Shown in pieces: positions 17,759-25,643 of a stretch of DNA of 59,076 nucleotides (its first letter is position 1; the number at the start of each line of letters is the position of its first letter). Both the position numbers and the translations under genes were made by a program. The stretch comes from Burkholderia sp. 4M9327F10 (lineage in GTDB: Bacteria; Pseudomonadota; Gammaproteobacteria; Burkholderiales; Burkholderiaceae). The notes under the pieces are model-generated. The model searched no databases. It saw only the letters and a list, made by a program, of their open reading frames with translations, and was not told the origin of the DNA. The DNA lies in the NCBI RefSeq assembly GCF_005503145.1, contig NZ_SCNV01000054.1, forward strand, positions 1 to 59,076, written 5' to 3'.

Positions 17759-18548
17759 GCGTTACAATCGCCGCGCTTTTATCGGCGCATCCTTAGCAAT
17801 GACCAGCACGTTCGCCATGCCCTCCCGAGGGGAACACGCGGTGCCGCTACGGGCACAGGAACAGCTAAACGCCATCGCGTTCGACGCATTTACGCTCTTT
17901 GATCCGCGGCCGGTCGAGGCGCTTGCCGAGCAGTTATTTCGCGGCAACGGGACCCAACTGGTAGCCGCGTGGCGCACACGGCAGTTCGAATACACATGGC
18001 TGCGGACGTTGACGCGAACCTATGTCGATTTCTGGCATGTCACGGAGGACGCGCTTCGCTTTGCGGCCGAATCGCTCAAGCTCGATCTCACACCAACCCG
18101 ATGCAATCGGCTGATGCAGGCTTGGCTCGACATCAAGACATGGTCCGATGTGCTGCCCGCACTCGCTTCCATGAAACAACAAGGTCTTCGGCTGGCGATT
18201 CTCGCCAACCCGACAACGGCGATGTTGAATGCCTGGATCGCCAACTCGCAACTCGATGGAGTGTTTGAACCTCATCTGAGCACCGATCGTGTCCGCGCAT
18301 TCAAGCCCGATCCGCGTGCGTATCAGATGGGAGTGGACGCGTTCGCGACCGATCGCCGCAACATCCTGTTCGCGGCTTTTGGCAATTGGGACGTTGCTGG
18401 CGCGAAGGCATTTGGCTATCCGGTCTTCTGGGTCAATCGAGCCGGCGCACCGGCCGAGGAGCTGGGATTTTCAGCAGACGGCATTGGCAATACGCTGACT
18501 GATCTCGCCAGCTTTGTCGCCGGCAGGAGAGGCACGCTAGCGCAATGA
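17751..18548 (+). CDS. Haloacid-dehalogenase type II-like protein with Tat-like signal and altered catalytic motifs
   Basis: The 265-residue product starts at an ATG overlapping the YciI stop. Its first 23 residues read as a short twin-arginine-like signal (N-R-R-A-F-I-G then a hydrophobic run). The HAD core resembles (S)-2-haloacid dehalogenases: FDAFTLFDPRPV (44-55), LAILANPTTAML (148-159), FKPDPRAY (184-191) and NWDVAGAKAFGYPVFWVNR (212-230). Motif I has lost one residue (D-A-F-T-L instead of D-x-Y-G-T-L), the Ser of motif II is Ala152, and the S-S-N-x-W-D motif is F-G-N-W-D. Asp45, Lys185 and Asp214 remain. It is therefore a divergent member; activity on haloacids should not be assumed. 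Confidence 0.8.
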   Translation: MPERYNRRAFIGASLAMTSTFAMPSRGEHAVPLRAQEQLNAIAFDAFTLFDPRPVEALAEQLFRGNGTQLVAAWRTRQFEYTWLRTLTRTYVDFWHVTEDALRFAAESLKLDLTPTRCNRLMQAWLDIKTWSDVLPALASMKQQGLRLAILANPTTAMLNAWIANSQLDGVFEPHLSTDRVRAFKPDPRAYQMGVDAFATDRRNILFAAFGNWDVAGAKAFGYPVFWVNRAGAPAEELGFSADGIGNTLTDLASFVAGRRGTLAQ

Positions 18549-18558
18549 ATCGCTCCAA

Positions 18559-19476
18559 TCAGCCGGGGGCGTCCGGCACGCCCCCCGCCCTCAGAAAATC
18601 CACAAAAGCCCGCAACGGCGCCGGTAAATGGCGCCGTCCCGGATAGTAAAGAAACGGCCCGGAAAACCGCTGCCACCAGGGCTCCAGGATCGGCTCCAGC
18701 ACACCGCTCTCGAGATGCGGGCGCAGCATGTCCTCGAACAGATGGATCACCCCCACCCCGGCTATGGCGGTGCTGATGGTCAGCTCCATTGCCGCGCCCG
18801 GTCTCACCAGCAACGGCCCAGACGGATCGAGCCGCACCACTTCGCCGTCCCGCTCGAAATCCCAGGTCGGCTTCGCACCGCCGGCAAACTGGCCGCGCAG
18901 ACACGCGTGAGCAAGCAGCTCGCGTGGATGCTCGGGCCGCCCATGCACGTCGAGATAAGCGGGTGCCGCCGCCGTCGCGAAACGCTGCACACGCGGCCCG
19001 ATCGGGATAGCGATCATGTCCTGTTCGAGCCGCTCGTCGTAGCGAATGCCCGCGTCACAGCCGATGGACAGCACATCGACGAAACCGTCTTCGACCACCA
19101 CCTCCACGCGGATGTCCGGATAGGCTTTCAGGAACGAGGCGACGATACCCGGCAAGACAATCCGCGCAGCGCTCGACGGCACATTAAGCTTCAGCGTGCC
19201 GGTTGGCTTATCCCTGAAGCCATTGAGCACATCGAGCGACGCCTCCATCTCGCTGAAGAGCGGCGTTAGTTTTTCGATCAGACGCTGTCCCGCTTCGGTC
19301 GGCGCCACACTGCGCGTCGTGCGGTTGAGCAGGCGCAGACCGAGCTTCGCTTCGAGACGCCGCACGGCGATGCTCAGGCTCGAGGCGGAAACGCCGCTGA
19401 TGCGGGCGGCGTCGCGAAAGCCGCCGGCGCGGGCCACGGAAACAAACGCGGCAAGATCATTCAATTCCATGGGCAT
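18559..19476 (-). CDS. LysR-family transcriptional regulator
   Basis: The 305-residue product has the helix-turn-helix at about 3-62 (AAFVSVARAGGFRDAARISG, SSLSIAVRRLEAKLG, NRTTRSVAPTEAG) and an effector domain from about 92. The L-N-R-T-T-R-S block is typical of the large Burkholderia LysR group that flanks single oxidoreductases. Divergent from the aldo/keto reductase gene with a 96-bp intergenic region. A second Met two codons later (MELND) is an equally possible start. Confidence 0.93.
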   Translation of the reverse strand: MPMELNDLAAFVSVARAGGFRDAARISGVSASSLSIAVRRLEAKLGLRLLNRTTRSVAPTEAGQRLIEKLTPLFSEMEASLDVLNGFRDKPTGTLKLNVPSSAARIVLPGIVASFLKAYPDIRVEVVVEDGFVDVLSIGCDAGIRYDERLEQDMIAIPIGPRVQRFATAAAPAYLDVHGRPEHPRELLAHACLRGQFAGGAKPTWDFERDGEVVRLDPSGPLLVRPGAAMELTISTAIAGVGVIHLFEDMLRPHLESGVLEPILEPWWQRFSGPFLYYPGRRHLPAPLRAFVDFLRAGGVPDAPG

Positions 19477-19572
19477 TGTTCATAATTTTCAACAACCCGT
19501 ACAATTTAGGCCGGATTTTCAAACAACGCAACCAGGACCATACTGCGCTCACCACTCTTCAAGGAGAACGCA

Positions 19573-20448
19573 ATGTCCACCGTCACCTCTACATTTAGGT
19601 TTGCCGGCCGCTCCGTTCGCCGCATGGGCTACGGCGCCATGCAGCTCGCCGGCCCCGGCGTATTTGGGCCGCCCAAGGATCGCGACGCCGCTCTCGCCGT
19701 GCTGCGCGAAGCCATCGCGCTAGGCGTCGATCACATCGACACCAGCGATTTTTACGGGCCGCACGTCACCAATCAGATCATCCGGGAGGCGCTGCATCCG
19801 TATCCGACCAAGCCGATGATCGTCACCAAGGTGGGCGCGGTGCGTGGCAGCGACGCTTCGTGGCTGCCCGCCATCGAGCCCGAAGATATCGAACGCGGCG
19901 TGCACGACAACCTGCGCAACCTTGGTCTCGACGCGCTCGATGTCGTCAATATGCGTGTCATGGGCAGTATCCACGCCCCTGCTGAAGGATCGATCGGCAA
20001 GCAGGTCGAGGCACTGGCCGAGCTGCAACGCCGGGGGCTCGTGCGCCATATCGGTCTGAGCAATGTGACTTCGAAGCAGGTCGCCGAAGCACAAAGCATT
20101 GCCGAGGTTGTCTGCGTGCAGAACCAGTACAACCTGGTGCAGCGCGAGGACGACGCACTCGTCGACGAACTGGCGGCCAAGGGCATTGCGTATGTGCCGT
20201 TCTTCCCGCTGGGCGGCTTCTCGCCGATTCAATCGTCGGTGTTGTCCGACGTGGCCCGCAAGCTCAGCGCAACGCCGATGCAGGTGGCGCTAGCGTGGCT
20301 CCTGCAGCGTGCACCGAACATTCTGCTGATCCCGGGTACGTCGTCGGTCGCGCATCTGCGTGAAAACATGCAGGCGGCGCAGTTGCAGTTGCCGGATGCG
20401 GCGCTCAAGGAACTGAATGGAATTGGCAGCCTGGGCGGCGGGCATTGA
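19573..20448 (+). CDS. Aldo/keto reductase (YdbC-like)
   Basis: The 291-residue product is a (beta/alpha)8 reductase: MGYGAMQLAGPGVFGPP at the start, HIDTSDFYGP with Asp56 and Tyr61 of the catalytic tetrad, Lys86 in IVTKVG, HIGLSNVT, and the NADPH-binding LLIPGTSSVAHLRENM near 256-271. The usual catalytic His is replaced by Arg128 (VVNMRVM), a variant I associate with the YdbC branch. It reduces aldehydes or ketones with NADPH; pyridoxal-type substrates are possible. Ribosome site AAGGAGA before the ATG. Likely controlled by the divergent LysR gene. Confidence 0.92.
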   Translation: MSTVTSTFRFAGRSVRRMGYGAMQLAGPGVFGPPKDRDAALAVLREAIALGVDHIDTSDFYGPHVTNQIIREALHPYPTKPMIVTKVGAVRGSDASWLPAIEPEDIERGVHDNLRNLGLDALDVVNMRVMGSIHAPAEGSIGKQVEALAELQRRGLVRHIGLSNVTSKQVAEAQSIAEVVCVQNQYNLVQREDDALVDELAAKGIAYVPFFPLGGFSPIQSSVLSDVARKLSATPMQVALAWLLQRAPNILLIPGTSSVAHLRENMQAAQLQLPDAALKELNGIGSLGGGH

Positions 20449-20524
20449 TAGAGTCAGCGCAACTTGGGGAATCGATCGTGGCGTTGACCTGTTGATTCCC
20501 CGCCTTGCGTCACCTCACGTCACC

Positions 20525-21370
20525 TCAAGCTGCCTCCTGCCTGCGCGAGACGAGCGAGGCCACCGCACGAACGTCCGCTGCCGTGAGCGGCGTGAACACA
20601 ACCATGCTCAATCCCGCTGCCCCGTCGACGGCAAACGCGGTGTACTCGAGCGTAAACGGGCCCACCAGCGAATTGTGGATGCGTTTCGTGCCGCCCCAAT
20701 GGCTATGCACTTCGTTCTCGGCCCACAGTCGACGGAACTCCGCGCTGCTTGCCTGCAACTCCGCGGCAAGCGCCGCGGCGGCAGGGTCACCGCCGATGCG
20801 CGCCACGTCGATGCGGAACACGCCAACCGCGAGACGCGCGCTGTCCTCCCAATCCGGGTGCGACGCGCGCGGCAGCGGGCTGCCGAACAGGAGCCGCAGT
20901 ACGTTGCGCTCATGCACCGGCAGCTTGCCGTAGTCACTCAGCACCGCAGCCGCGGCAGCATTCCAGGCCACCACATCCCAGGTGGGCGTTTTCACGATGG
21001 CCGGGCTGGTCGTCAAGGCGTCCAGCACCCGCTGCAGGGTCGGCGTGACGGCAGGCGGCGCCACGGCCTGACTGAGCGGCGGCTGTCTTTGCTGGGCGAG
21101 CAGGAACAGCATCTCGCGGCCGGTCGCATCCAGCTCCAGCGCGCGGACCAGCCGCTCCAGCACCTCGACCGAAGGAGGGCCGCCACGGCCCTGTTCGAGC
21201 CACGTGTACCACGCGACGCTGACGTTCGCGCGCGTCGCGACTTCCTCCCGCCGCAAACCTGGCGTACGGCGCGGCCCCTGAGCATCCGCTCCGGGCTGCA
21301 ACCGCGAGCGGCGATCACGAAGGAAACTGCCTAAAGAGGCAAGCGGATCCGGCTGGGTGTTAACAGACAT
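20525..21370 (-). CDS. XRE-family regulator with MmyB-like ligand-binding domain
   Basis: The 281-residue product starts at 21370 (MSVNTQPDPLASLGSFLRDRR). An XRE helix-turn-helix (about 12-75) includes RTPGLRREEVATRANVSVAW and YTWLEQGRG; the C-terminal domain (about 105-275: VKTPTWDVVAWNAAAAAVL, FTPLTAADVRAVASLVS) is the MmyB-like PAS-type ligand-binding domain. The family commonly represses a divergent dehydrogenase or epimerase gene, and here it diverges from an NAD-epimerase-like gene over 84 bp. A 10-bp sequence, CGTCACCTCA, is repeated in tandem at its 3' end (20508-20527). Confidence 0.92.
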   Translation of the reverse strand: MSVNTQPDPLASLGSFLRDRRSRLQPGADAQGPRRTPGLRREEVATRANVSVAWYTWLEQGRGGPPSVEVLERLVRALELDATGREMLFLLAQQRQPPLSQAVAPPAVTPTLQRVLDALTTSPAIVKTPTWDVVAWNAAAAAVLSDYGKLPVHERNVLRLLFGSPLPRASHPDWEDSARLAVGVFRIDVARIGGDPAAAALAAELQASSAEFRRLWAENEVHSHWGGTKRIHNSLVGPFTLEYTAFAVDGAAGLSMVVFTPLTAADVRAVASLVSRRQEAA

Positions 21371-21454
21371 AACGGTATACGCTCCCGGCTTTTGTTGGGC
21401 GAAGGCACGTAGGAAGATGGGCTCATCCGTTCGTAACCTAATCAGGAGATCAGT

Positions 21455-22357
21455 ATGCGTGTATTCGTAACGGGAGCCACAGGATTTGTCGGCAGCGCCG
21501 TCGTCAGCGAGCTTATCGCCGCAGGACACTCGGTCGTTGGACTCGCGCGCAACGAGGCGGCTGCCGATACTCTAGCGCGAATGGGCGCCGGGGTGCACCG
21601 GGGCGACCTGTCCAACCCGGAGACCCTGCGCAGCGGCGCCGCTGAGTCGGACGGCGTGATTCACACGGCCTTCATTCACGACTTCAGCAAGTTCAAGGAA
21701 AACTGCGAGACCGACCGGCGCGCCATTGAAGCACTCGGTTCCGCGCTCGCCGGCTCGAACCGGCCGTTGCTCATCACCTCGGGCACGGGGCTTGTCGCGG
21801 GCCTGCCGCTCGCGACTGAGGAAGATCCGGCCCCCTCGGGCCCGCATGCGATACCGCGTATCGCATCGGAAGAAGCCACCGCTGCGGTGCTGGCGCGTGG
21901 GGTGAATGCCTCCGTGGTGCGTCTGCCGCCCTCGGTGCACGGCGACGGCGATCACGGCTTCGTTCCGAGGTTGATCGACCTTGCCCGCGAGAAAGGCGTG
22001 TCGGTCTATGTGGGTGAAGGGCTCAACCGCTGGGCGGCGGTACACCGGTTTGATGCGGCGCGTCTTTACAGGCTGGCACTTGAGAAGGGCAGCACCAGTG
22101 CCGGTGCGGAACGCTATCACGTGGTCGCCGAAACCGGCGTGCGGTTCCGCGAGATCGCCGAAGTAATCGGTAGACGCCTGAACGTGCCGGTAGTCAGCAA
22201 GACGCCCGAAGAAGCCGCCGAGCACTTTGGCTGGTTCGCGCATTTTGCGTCCATCGACAACCCGACCTCCAGCCAACGGACGCGTGAACTGCTCGGGTGG
22301 GAACCGGCGCAGCCCGGATTGATCGCGGATATCGACCGGCCGCGCTATTTCGAATAG
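21455..22357 (+). CDS. NAD(P)-dependent epimerase/dehydratase-like extended SDR
   Basis: The 300-residue product opens with the Rossmann motif VTGATGFVGSAVVSEL (5-20), has DGVIHTAFIHDF, LLITSGTGLVAG and VVRLPPSVHGDGDHGFVPRLI. It belongs to the atypical SDR group related to YeeZ/NmrA-like epimerases; the Tyr-X3-Lys pair of classical members is not evident (the helix reads RIASEEAT), so substrate and catalysis are uncertain. Ribosome site AGGAG precedes the ATG. Partner of the divergent XRE regulator. Confidence 0.9.
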   Translation: MRVFVTGATGFVGSAVVSELIAAGHSVVGLARNEAAADTLARMGAGVHRGDLSNPETLRSGAAESDGVIHTAFIHDFSKFKENCETDRRAIEALGSALAGSNRPLLITSGTGLVAGLPLATEEDPAPSGPHAIPRIASEEATAAVLARGVNASVVRLPPSVHGDGDHGFVPRLIDLAREKGVSVYVGEGLNRWAAVHRFDAARLYRLALEKGSTSAGAERYHVVAETGVRFREIAEVIGRRLNVPVVSKTPEEAAEHFGWFAHFASIDNPTSSQRTRELLGWEPAQPGLIADIDRPRYFE

Positions 22358-22380
22358 CCGAACGCTGGCGCGTTGAGTGT

Positions 22381-22420
22381 TGGTGGCGTGGTGGCGTGGT
22401 GGCGTGGTGGCGTGGCGGCG
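22381..22420. repeat. Octanucleotide tandem repeat (TGGTGGCG, five units)
   Basis: Four perfect copies of TGGTGGCG followed by one copy with a single change (TGGCGGCG) fill exactly 40 bp in the gap between two convergent genes, ending 2 bp before the stop codon of the SDR gene. Such a run is prone to slippage. Confidence 0.9.
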
Positions 22421-22421
22421 C

Positions 22422-23255
22422 TCAACTATCTGAGACGTCAGCCGCCAAGGCCACGCTCTTCTGCGCTTCGAGTTCAGCCAGACGGCCAGCGAGCGCCTTG
22501 CTGATCGACTGGTAGGCCGTGCTGCCGAGCGTCAGACGCCGCGCTGGCCGGTCCGCATCGGCTGCGACGATCATCGCATCGACCGTCTTGCCCGCGTCGC
22601 CGAGGCGCGGGAATGCGTCGCCATTGATGCGCCGCCTGATCTCCCCGACGGGCGTGGCGTCATAAACAGGCAGCGGTTCCGGGCTGAGCAGATTGGTGCG
22701 GAAGCTCGTCCCGGTGGGTCCGGGTTCGACGATGACGAAGTCGATTCCAAACGGCGCGACCTCGAGAGCCACCGCTTCGACGAACCCCTCGATGCCCCAC
22801 TTGGTTGCGTGGTACAGACTGAAGCCGGGATAGACAGTCTGTCCGCCTTCCGACGAAACCTGCACGATCCGGCCACCGCCTTGCTCTCGCAGATAAGGTA
22901 ACGCAGCGCGAATGAGCTGGATCGAGCCGGTCAGGTTCGTCGCGATCTGCCTGTCGATCTGCTCGTCCGTGACCTCCTCGGCCGCGCCGAACAACCCGTA
23001 GCCAGCGTTACTCACCACCACGTCGATACGGCCCATGGCTTCGAATGCGCGGCCAACCGCCTCGCGTACCGCGTTGGCGTCGGTCACGTCGAGCGTCAGG
23101 GTGTGCAAGCGCTCGCCATACCGCCCGCTCAGATCGTCCAGCGCTGCGGCATTGCGCACGGTGGCGGCGACGCGGTCGCCACGCGCCAGCAAACGCTCGG
23201 CCAACAGCCGGCCAAGTCCACTGGAGGTGCCGGTAATAAACCAGTTCTTTGTCAT
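22422..23255 (-). CDS. Short-chain dehydrogenase/reductase
   Basis: The 277-residue product is a classical SDR: cofactor loop ITGTSSGLG (7-15), VVSNAGYGLFG, catalytic Ser in VQVSSEGG, and Tyr-X3-Lys in YHATKWG (about 147-153). Specificity residues suggest NADP(H) (Arg34 after the second strand). Substrate unknown. Divergent from a LysR gene; a perfect AATGATT/AATCATT inverted repeat lies just upstream of its start. Its 3' end touches an 8-bp tandem repeat. Confidence 0.94.
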   Translation of the reverse strand: MTKNWFITGTSSGLGRLLAERLLARGDRVAATVRNAAALDDLSGRYGERLHTLTLDVTDANAVREAVGRAFEAMGRIDVVVSNAGYGLFGAAEEVTDEQIDRQIATNLTGSIQLIRAALPYLREQGGGRIVQVSSEGGQTVYPGFSLYHATKWGIEGFVEAVALEVAPFGIDFVIVEPGPTGTSFRTNLLSPEPLPVYDATPVGEIRRRINGDAFPRLGDAGKTVDAMIVAADADRPARRLTLGSTAYQSISKALAGRLAELEAQKSVALAADVSDS

Positions 23256-23269
23256 CGCACGCTCTCCCG

Positions 23270-23287
23270 AATGATTGAAAAATCATT
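23270..23287. promoter_or_regulatory. Inverted repeat in the SDR/LysR divergent promoter
   Basis: AATGATT (23270-23276) and AATCATT (23281-23287) are perfect arms with a GAAA spacer, 15 bp upstream of the SDR start codon. Position suggests an operator for the divergent LysR protein; it could also influence translation as a small hairpin. Confidence 0.45.
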
Positions 23288-23353
23288 GTAGGAGCGCGCC
23301 ATTGGTGCGATAAGCCACTATAGTTTGTATGACCACGTGAAAAAACTTCACCA

Positions 23354-24244
23354 ATGGCCAAACCCACCCTCGCCGATCTCACCGCATTTTCTGCCGTCGC
23401 CAGCCACCGCAGTTTCCGCGGCGCGGCCGACGCACTTGGAGTCACGCGCTCATCGCTGAGTCACGCCATGCGCGGTCTGGAGCTTGCTCTGGGCGTGCGC
23501 CTGCTGAATCGCACCACGCGCAGCGTGTCCCTCACCGAAGCGGGTGAGCAGTTGCTCAAACGGCTCACACCGCTGCTGCGCGATCTCGACGAAGCACTCG
23601 ACACGGTTGCCGATGCCGGTGGTCCGCCTACCGGCACGTTGCGCATCAATGCCAATGAAAACGCAGTGCGTTTGCTCCTGAAAACGGTAGTGCCGCGTTT
23701 CCTGGCCCGCTATCCGGGTGTGGCGCTCGATCTGGTCGCGGAGGGCCGCCTCGTTGATATCGTCGAACAGGGTTTTGATGCCGGCGTAAGGCTTGGCGAA
23801 TCGTTGCCGCAAGACATGGTGGCGGTGCGAATCAGTGAGGATTTTCGCTTTGTTGCCGTTGCCGCGCCGTCCTACCTTGCCGAGCGGCCCGCACCCGTGA
23901 CGCCGGACGATCTTGCGCAGCATCGCTGTATCCGCCATCGCCTGCCCAGCGGCAAGCTTTACCGCTGGGAATTCGCCAAACAAGGGCAAGAGGCCGTCGT
24001 GAATGTGCCCGGCGTGCTGACGCTTGACCACAATGGACTGATGATCGAAGCGGCAGCAGACGGCCTGGGCATTGCCTACGTTCCGGAAACCGCCGCACGC
24101 GCGTGGCTCGACGACGGCCGGCTAGTCACGGTATTGGATGACTGGTGTCCCGTCATCCCCGGCCTCTACCTTTACTATCCGGGCCATCGTCACGTCCCCG
24201 CTGGGTTGCGCGCTTTTATAGAAGTGCTAAAGGAGTGCGGCTGA
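23354..24244 (+). CDS. LysR-family transcriptional regulator
   Basis: The 296-residue product has a helix-turn-helix at about 4-64 (TAFSAVASHRSFRGAADALG, RSSLSHAMRGLELALG, LNRTTRSVSLTEAG) and an effector domain from about 90 to the end (GTLRINANENAVRLLL onward). It is divergent from the SDR gene over 98 bp and likely controls it. Closely resembles the LysR gene at 18.6-19.5 kb in sequence layout, suggesting an old duplication of regulator-oxidoreductase pairs (inference). Confidence 0.93.
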   Translation: MAKPTLADLTAFSAVASHRSFRGAADALGVTRSSLSHAMRGLELALGVRLLNRTTRSVSLTEAGEQLLKRLTPLLRDLDEALDTVADAGGPPTGTLRINANENAVRLLLKTVVPRFLARYPGVALDLVAEGRLVDIVEQGFDAGVRLGESLPQDMVAVRISEDFRFVAVAAPSYLAERPAPVTPDDLAQHRCIRHRLPSGKLYRWEFAKQGQEAVVNVPGVLTLDHNGLMIEAAADGLGIAYVPETAARAWLDDGRLVTVLDDWCPVIPGLYLYYPGHRHVPAGLRAFIEVLKECG

Positions 24245-24262
24245 TTTCGGCTTTGGCATCCC

Positions 24263-25366
24263 TCATTTCGGGTCCCGCTCAAATCGCTCGCGGCTGCCGC
24301 GCCGTGCCGCCCGCTGCTTACCCTCGTCGCGCTGACGCCGTATCGCTGCGGTTTTGTCTTCGAAGAACTCCGCTTCGCGCTGCAACTTCTTGTACGAGTT
24401 CAACCGCCTGAGCGTCAAGCGGCCATCGTCGACCGCTTGCGCGACGGCGCAGCCTGCCTCGCCGTTATGCCGGCAGTTGCGAAACGCGCACTGGGTCATC
24501 AGATGGGCTACGTCCTCAAAGGCGTCGCTCAAACTGTCTGCGCTGGCCGCCACACCCACACTGCGAATGCCTGGCGTGTCGATAATCACGCCATGTCCTG
24601 GCAGCATGAACAACGAACGGCTGGTGGTGGTATGCGAGCCGCGCGCCCCTTTGGCGCTGACACCCAGCGTTAGCTGCCGATGCGAACCGGTCAAAGCGTT
24701 CACGATAGAACTCTTCCCTACTCCCGATGATCCGACGAAAACGCAGGTTTCATGCCGCGCGATCATGTCATGAAGTTGCGTCACGCCCTGTTCGGTGAAC
24801 GTGCTCAGCACGCACACGGCAATGCCGGAGCCGAGCTCGGCGAACTGGGCGAGGTACGTGTTGATGTCGGGCGCCAGATCGGCCTTGTTCAAGACGAGGA
24901 CCGGTGCGATGCGGTTAGCTCGCGCTAGCAAGAGAAAGCGCTCAAGCCGCGACAGATTGAATTCGTCTGTGCATGAGGTGACGATAAAGAGCTTGTCTAC
25001 GTTAGCGGCTAATGGTTGCACACGGTCTTCGCCGTTGCTGCGTTGGAAGCAACTGGTGCGTTCGAGGATGTCGATAAATTCGACTTCGCCAGTATTCGTT
25101 GGAATGCCGAGAATCCAGTCGCCGATGATCGGCGCTCGATCGCTCTTTCTGGCAAAGGTCAGGTTGAAGTGCTGCAATTTCCCTTGTGCCTCGCCGCAGA
25201 CGACGAAGCGCAGACCGAAGTCCTCGGTTACGCGGTAGGGTTGGCCGATGCCGTATTGCGCGGCTTGTCCAGCGAAGTGTTCGCTAAAGCCTAGCGTGTC
25301 TAAAGACTGAAGACTAAGAGATGCAGAAGTGGTGTTTTGATGCTGATTGGATTCGAGCTTGGTCAT
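24263..25366 (-). CDS. rsgA: Ribosome small-subunit-dependent GTPase A (RsgA/YjeQ)
   Basis: The 367-residue product is a circularly permuted GTPase: OB-fold N-terminus (about 40-110), G4 NKAD (160-163), then G1 GSSGVGKSS (212-220), G3 DTPG (263-266), and a C-terminal zinc finger with C293, C298, H300 and C306. It tests late 30S ribosome assembly and releases RbfA. The N-terminus (TLGFSEHFAGQ) and the basic C-terminal tail (KQRAARRGSRERFERD) match the variant often found as a second rsgA copy in proteobacteria, so it may not be the only one in this genome (inference). Confidence 0.93.
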   Translation of the reverse strand: MTKLESNQHQNTTSASLSLQSLDTLGFSEHFAGQAAQYGIGQPYRVTEDFGLRFVVCGEAQGKLQHFNLTFARKSDRAPIIGDWILGIPTNTGEVEFIDILERTSCFQRSNGEDRVQPLAANVDKLFIVTSCTDEFNLSRLERFLLLARANRIAPVLVLNKADLAPDINTYLAQFAELGSGIAVCVLSTFTEQGVTQLHDMIARHETCVFVGSSGVGKSSIVNALTGSHRQLTLGVSAKGARGSHTTTSRSLFMLPGHGVIIDTPGIRSVGVAASADSLSDAFEDVAHLMTQCAFRNCRHNGEAGCAVAQAVDDGRLTLRRLNSYKKLQREAEFFEDKTAAIRRQRDEGKQRAARRGSRERFERDPK

Positions 25367-25643
25367 GGTCCCAATGCATAGAGGAATTTAGAAGAAAGTC
25401 GCCTGAAGCTGTGGTGACAAGATCTTTCATATCCAAACCTCCTGATTGCAATGGGGCACCCTAAAGCTGAAACAAACACGCAACGCCAGGCGGGGTGGGA
25501 CGCTGGCGCTGGTACAGAACTATCGAGCAGGTCTCACGTATGTGAGGCCGCTCATCATAACCGAGAACGAAAGAGCCGGTTAGGGGGCGTTGTATTTCGG
25601 CGATGCGTCTGCGGCGAGCGTTTCGCTCGCCCCTGTGATTTAC

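Noticed and set aside
20466..20501. GGGGAATC/GATTCCCC inverted repeat between convergent genes
   Set aside because: Loop of 20 nt and no T-run; too weak to call a terminator.
20508..20527. 10-bp tandem duplication CGTCACCTCA
   Set aside because: Only two copies at the end of a gene; too small to assign a function.
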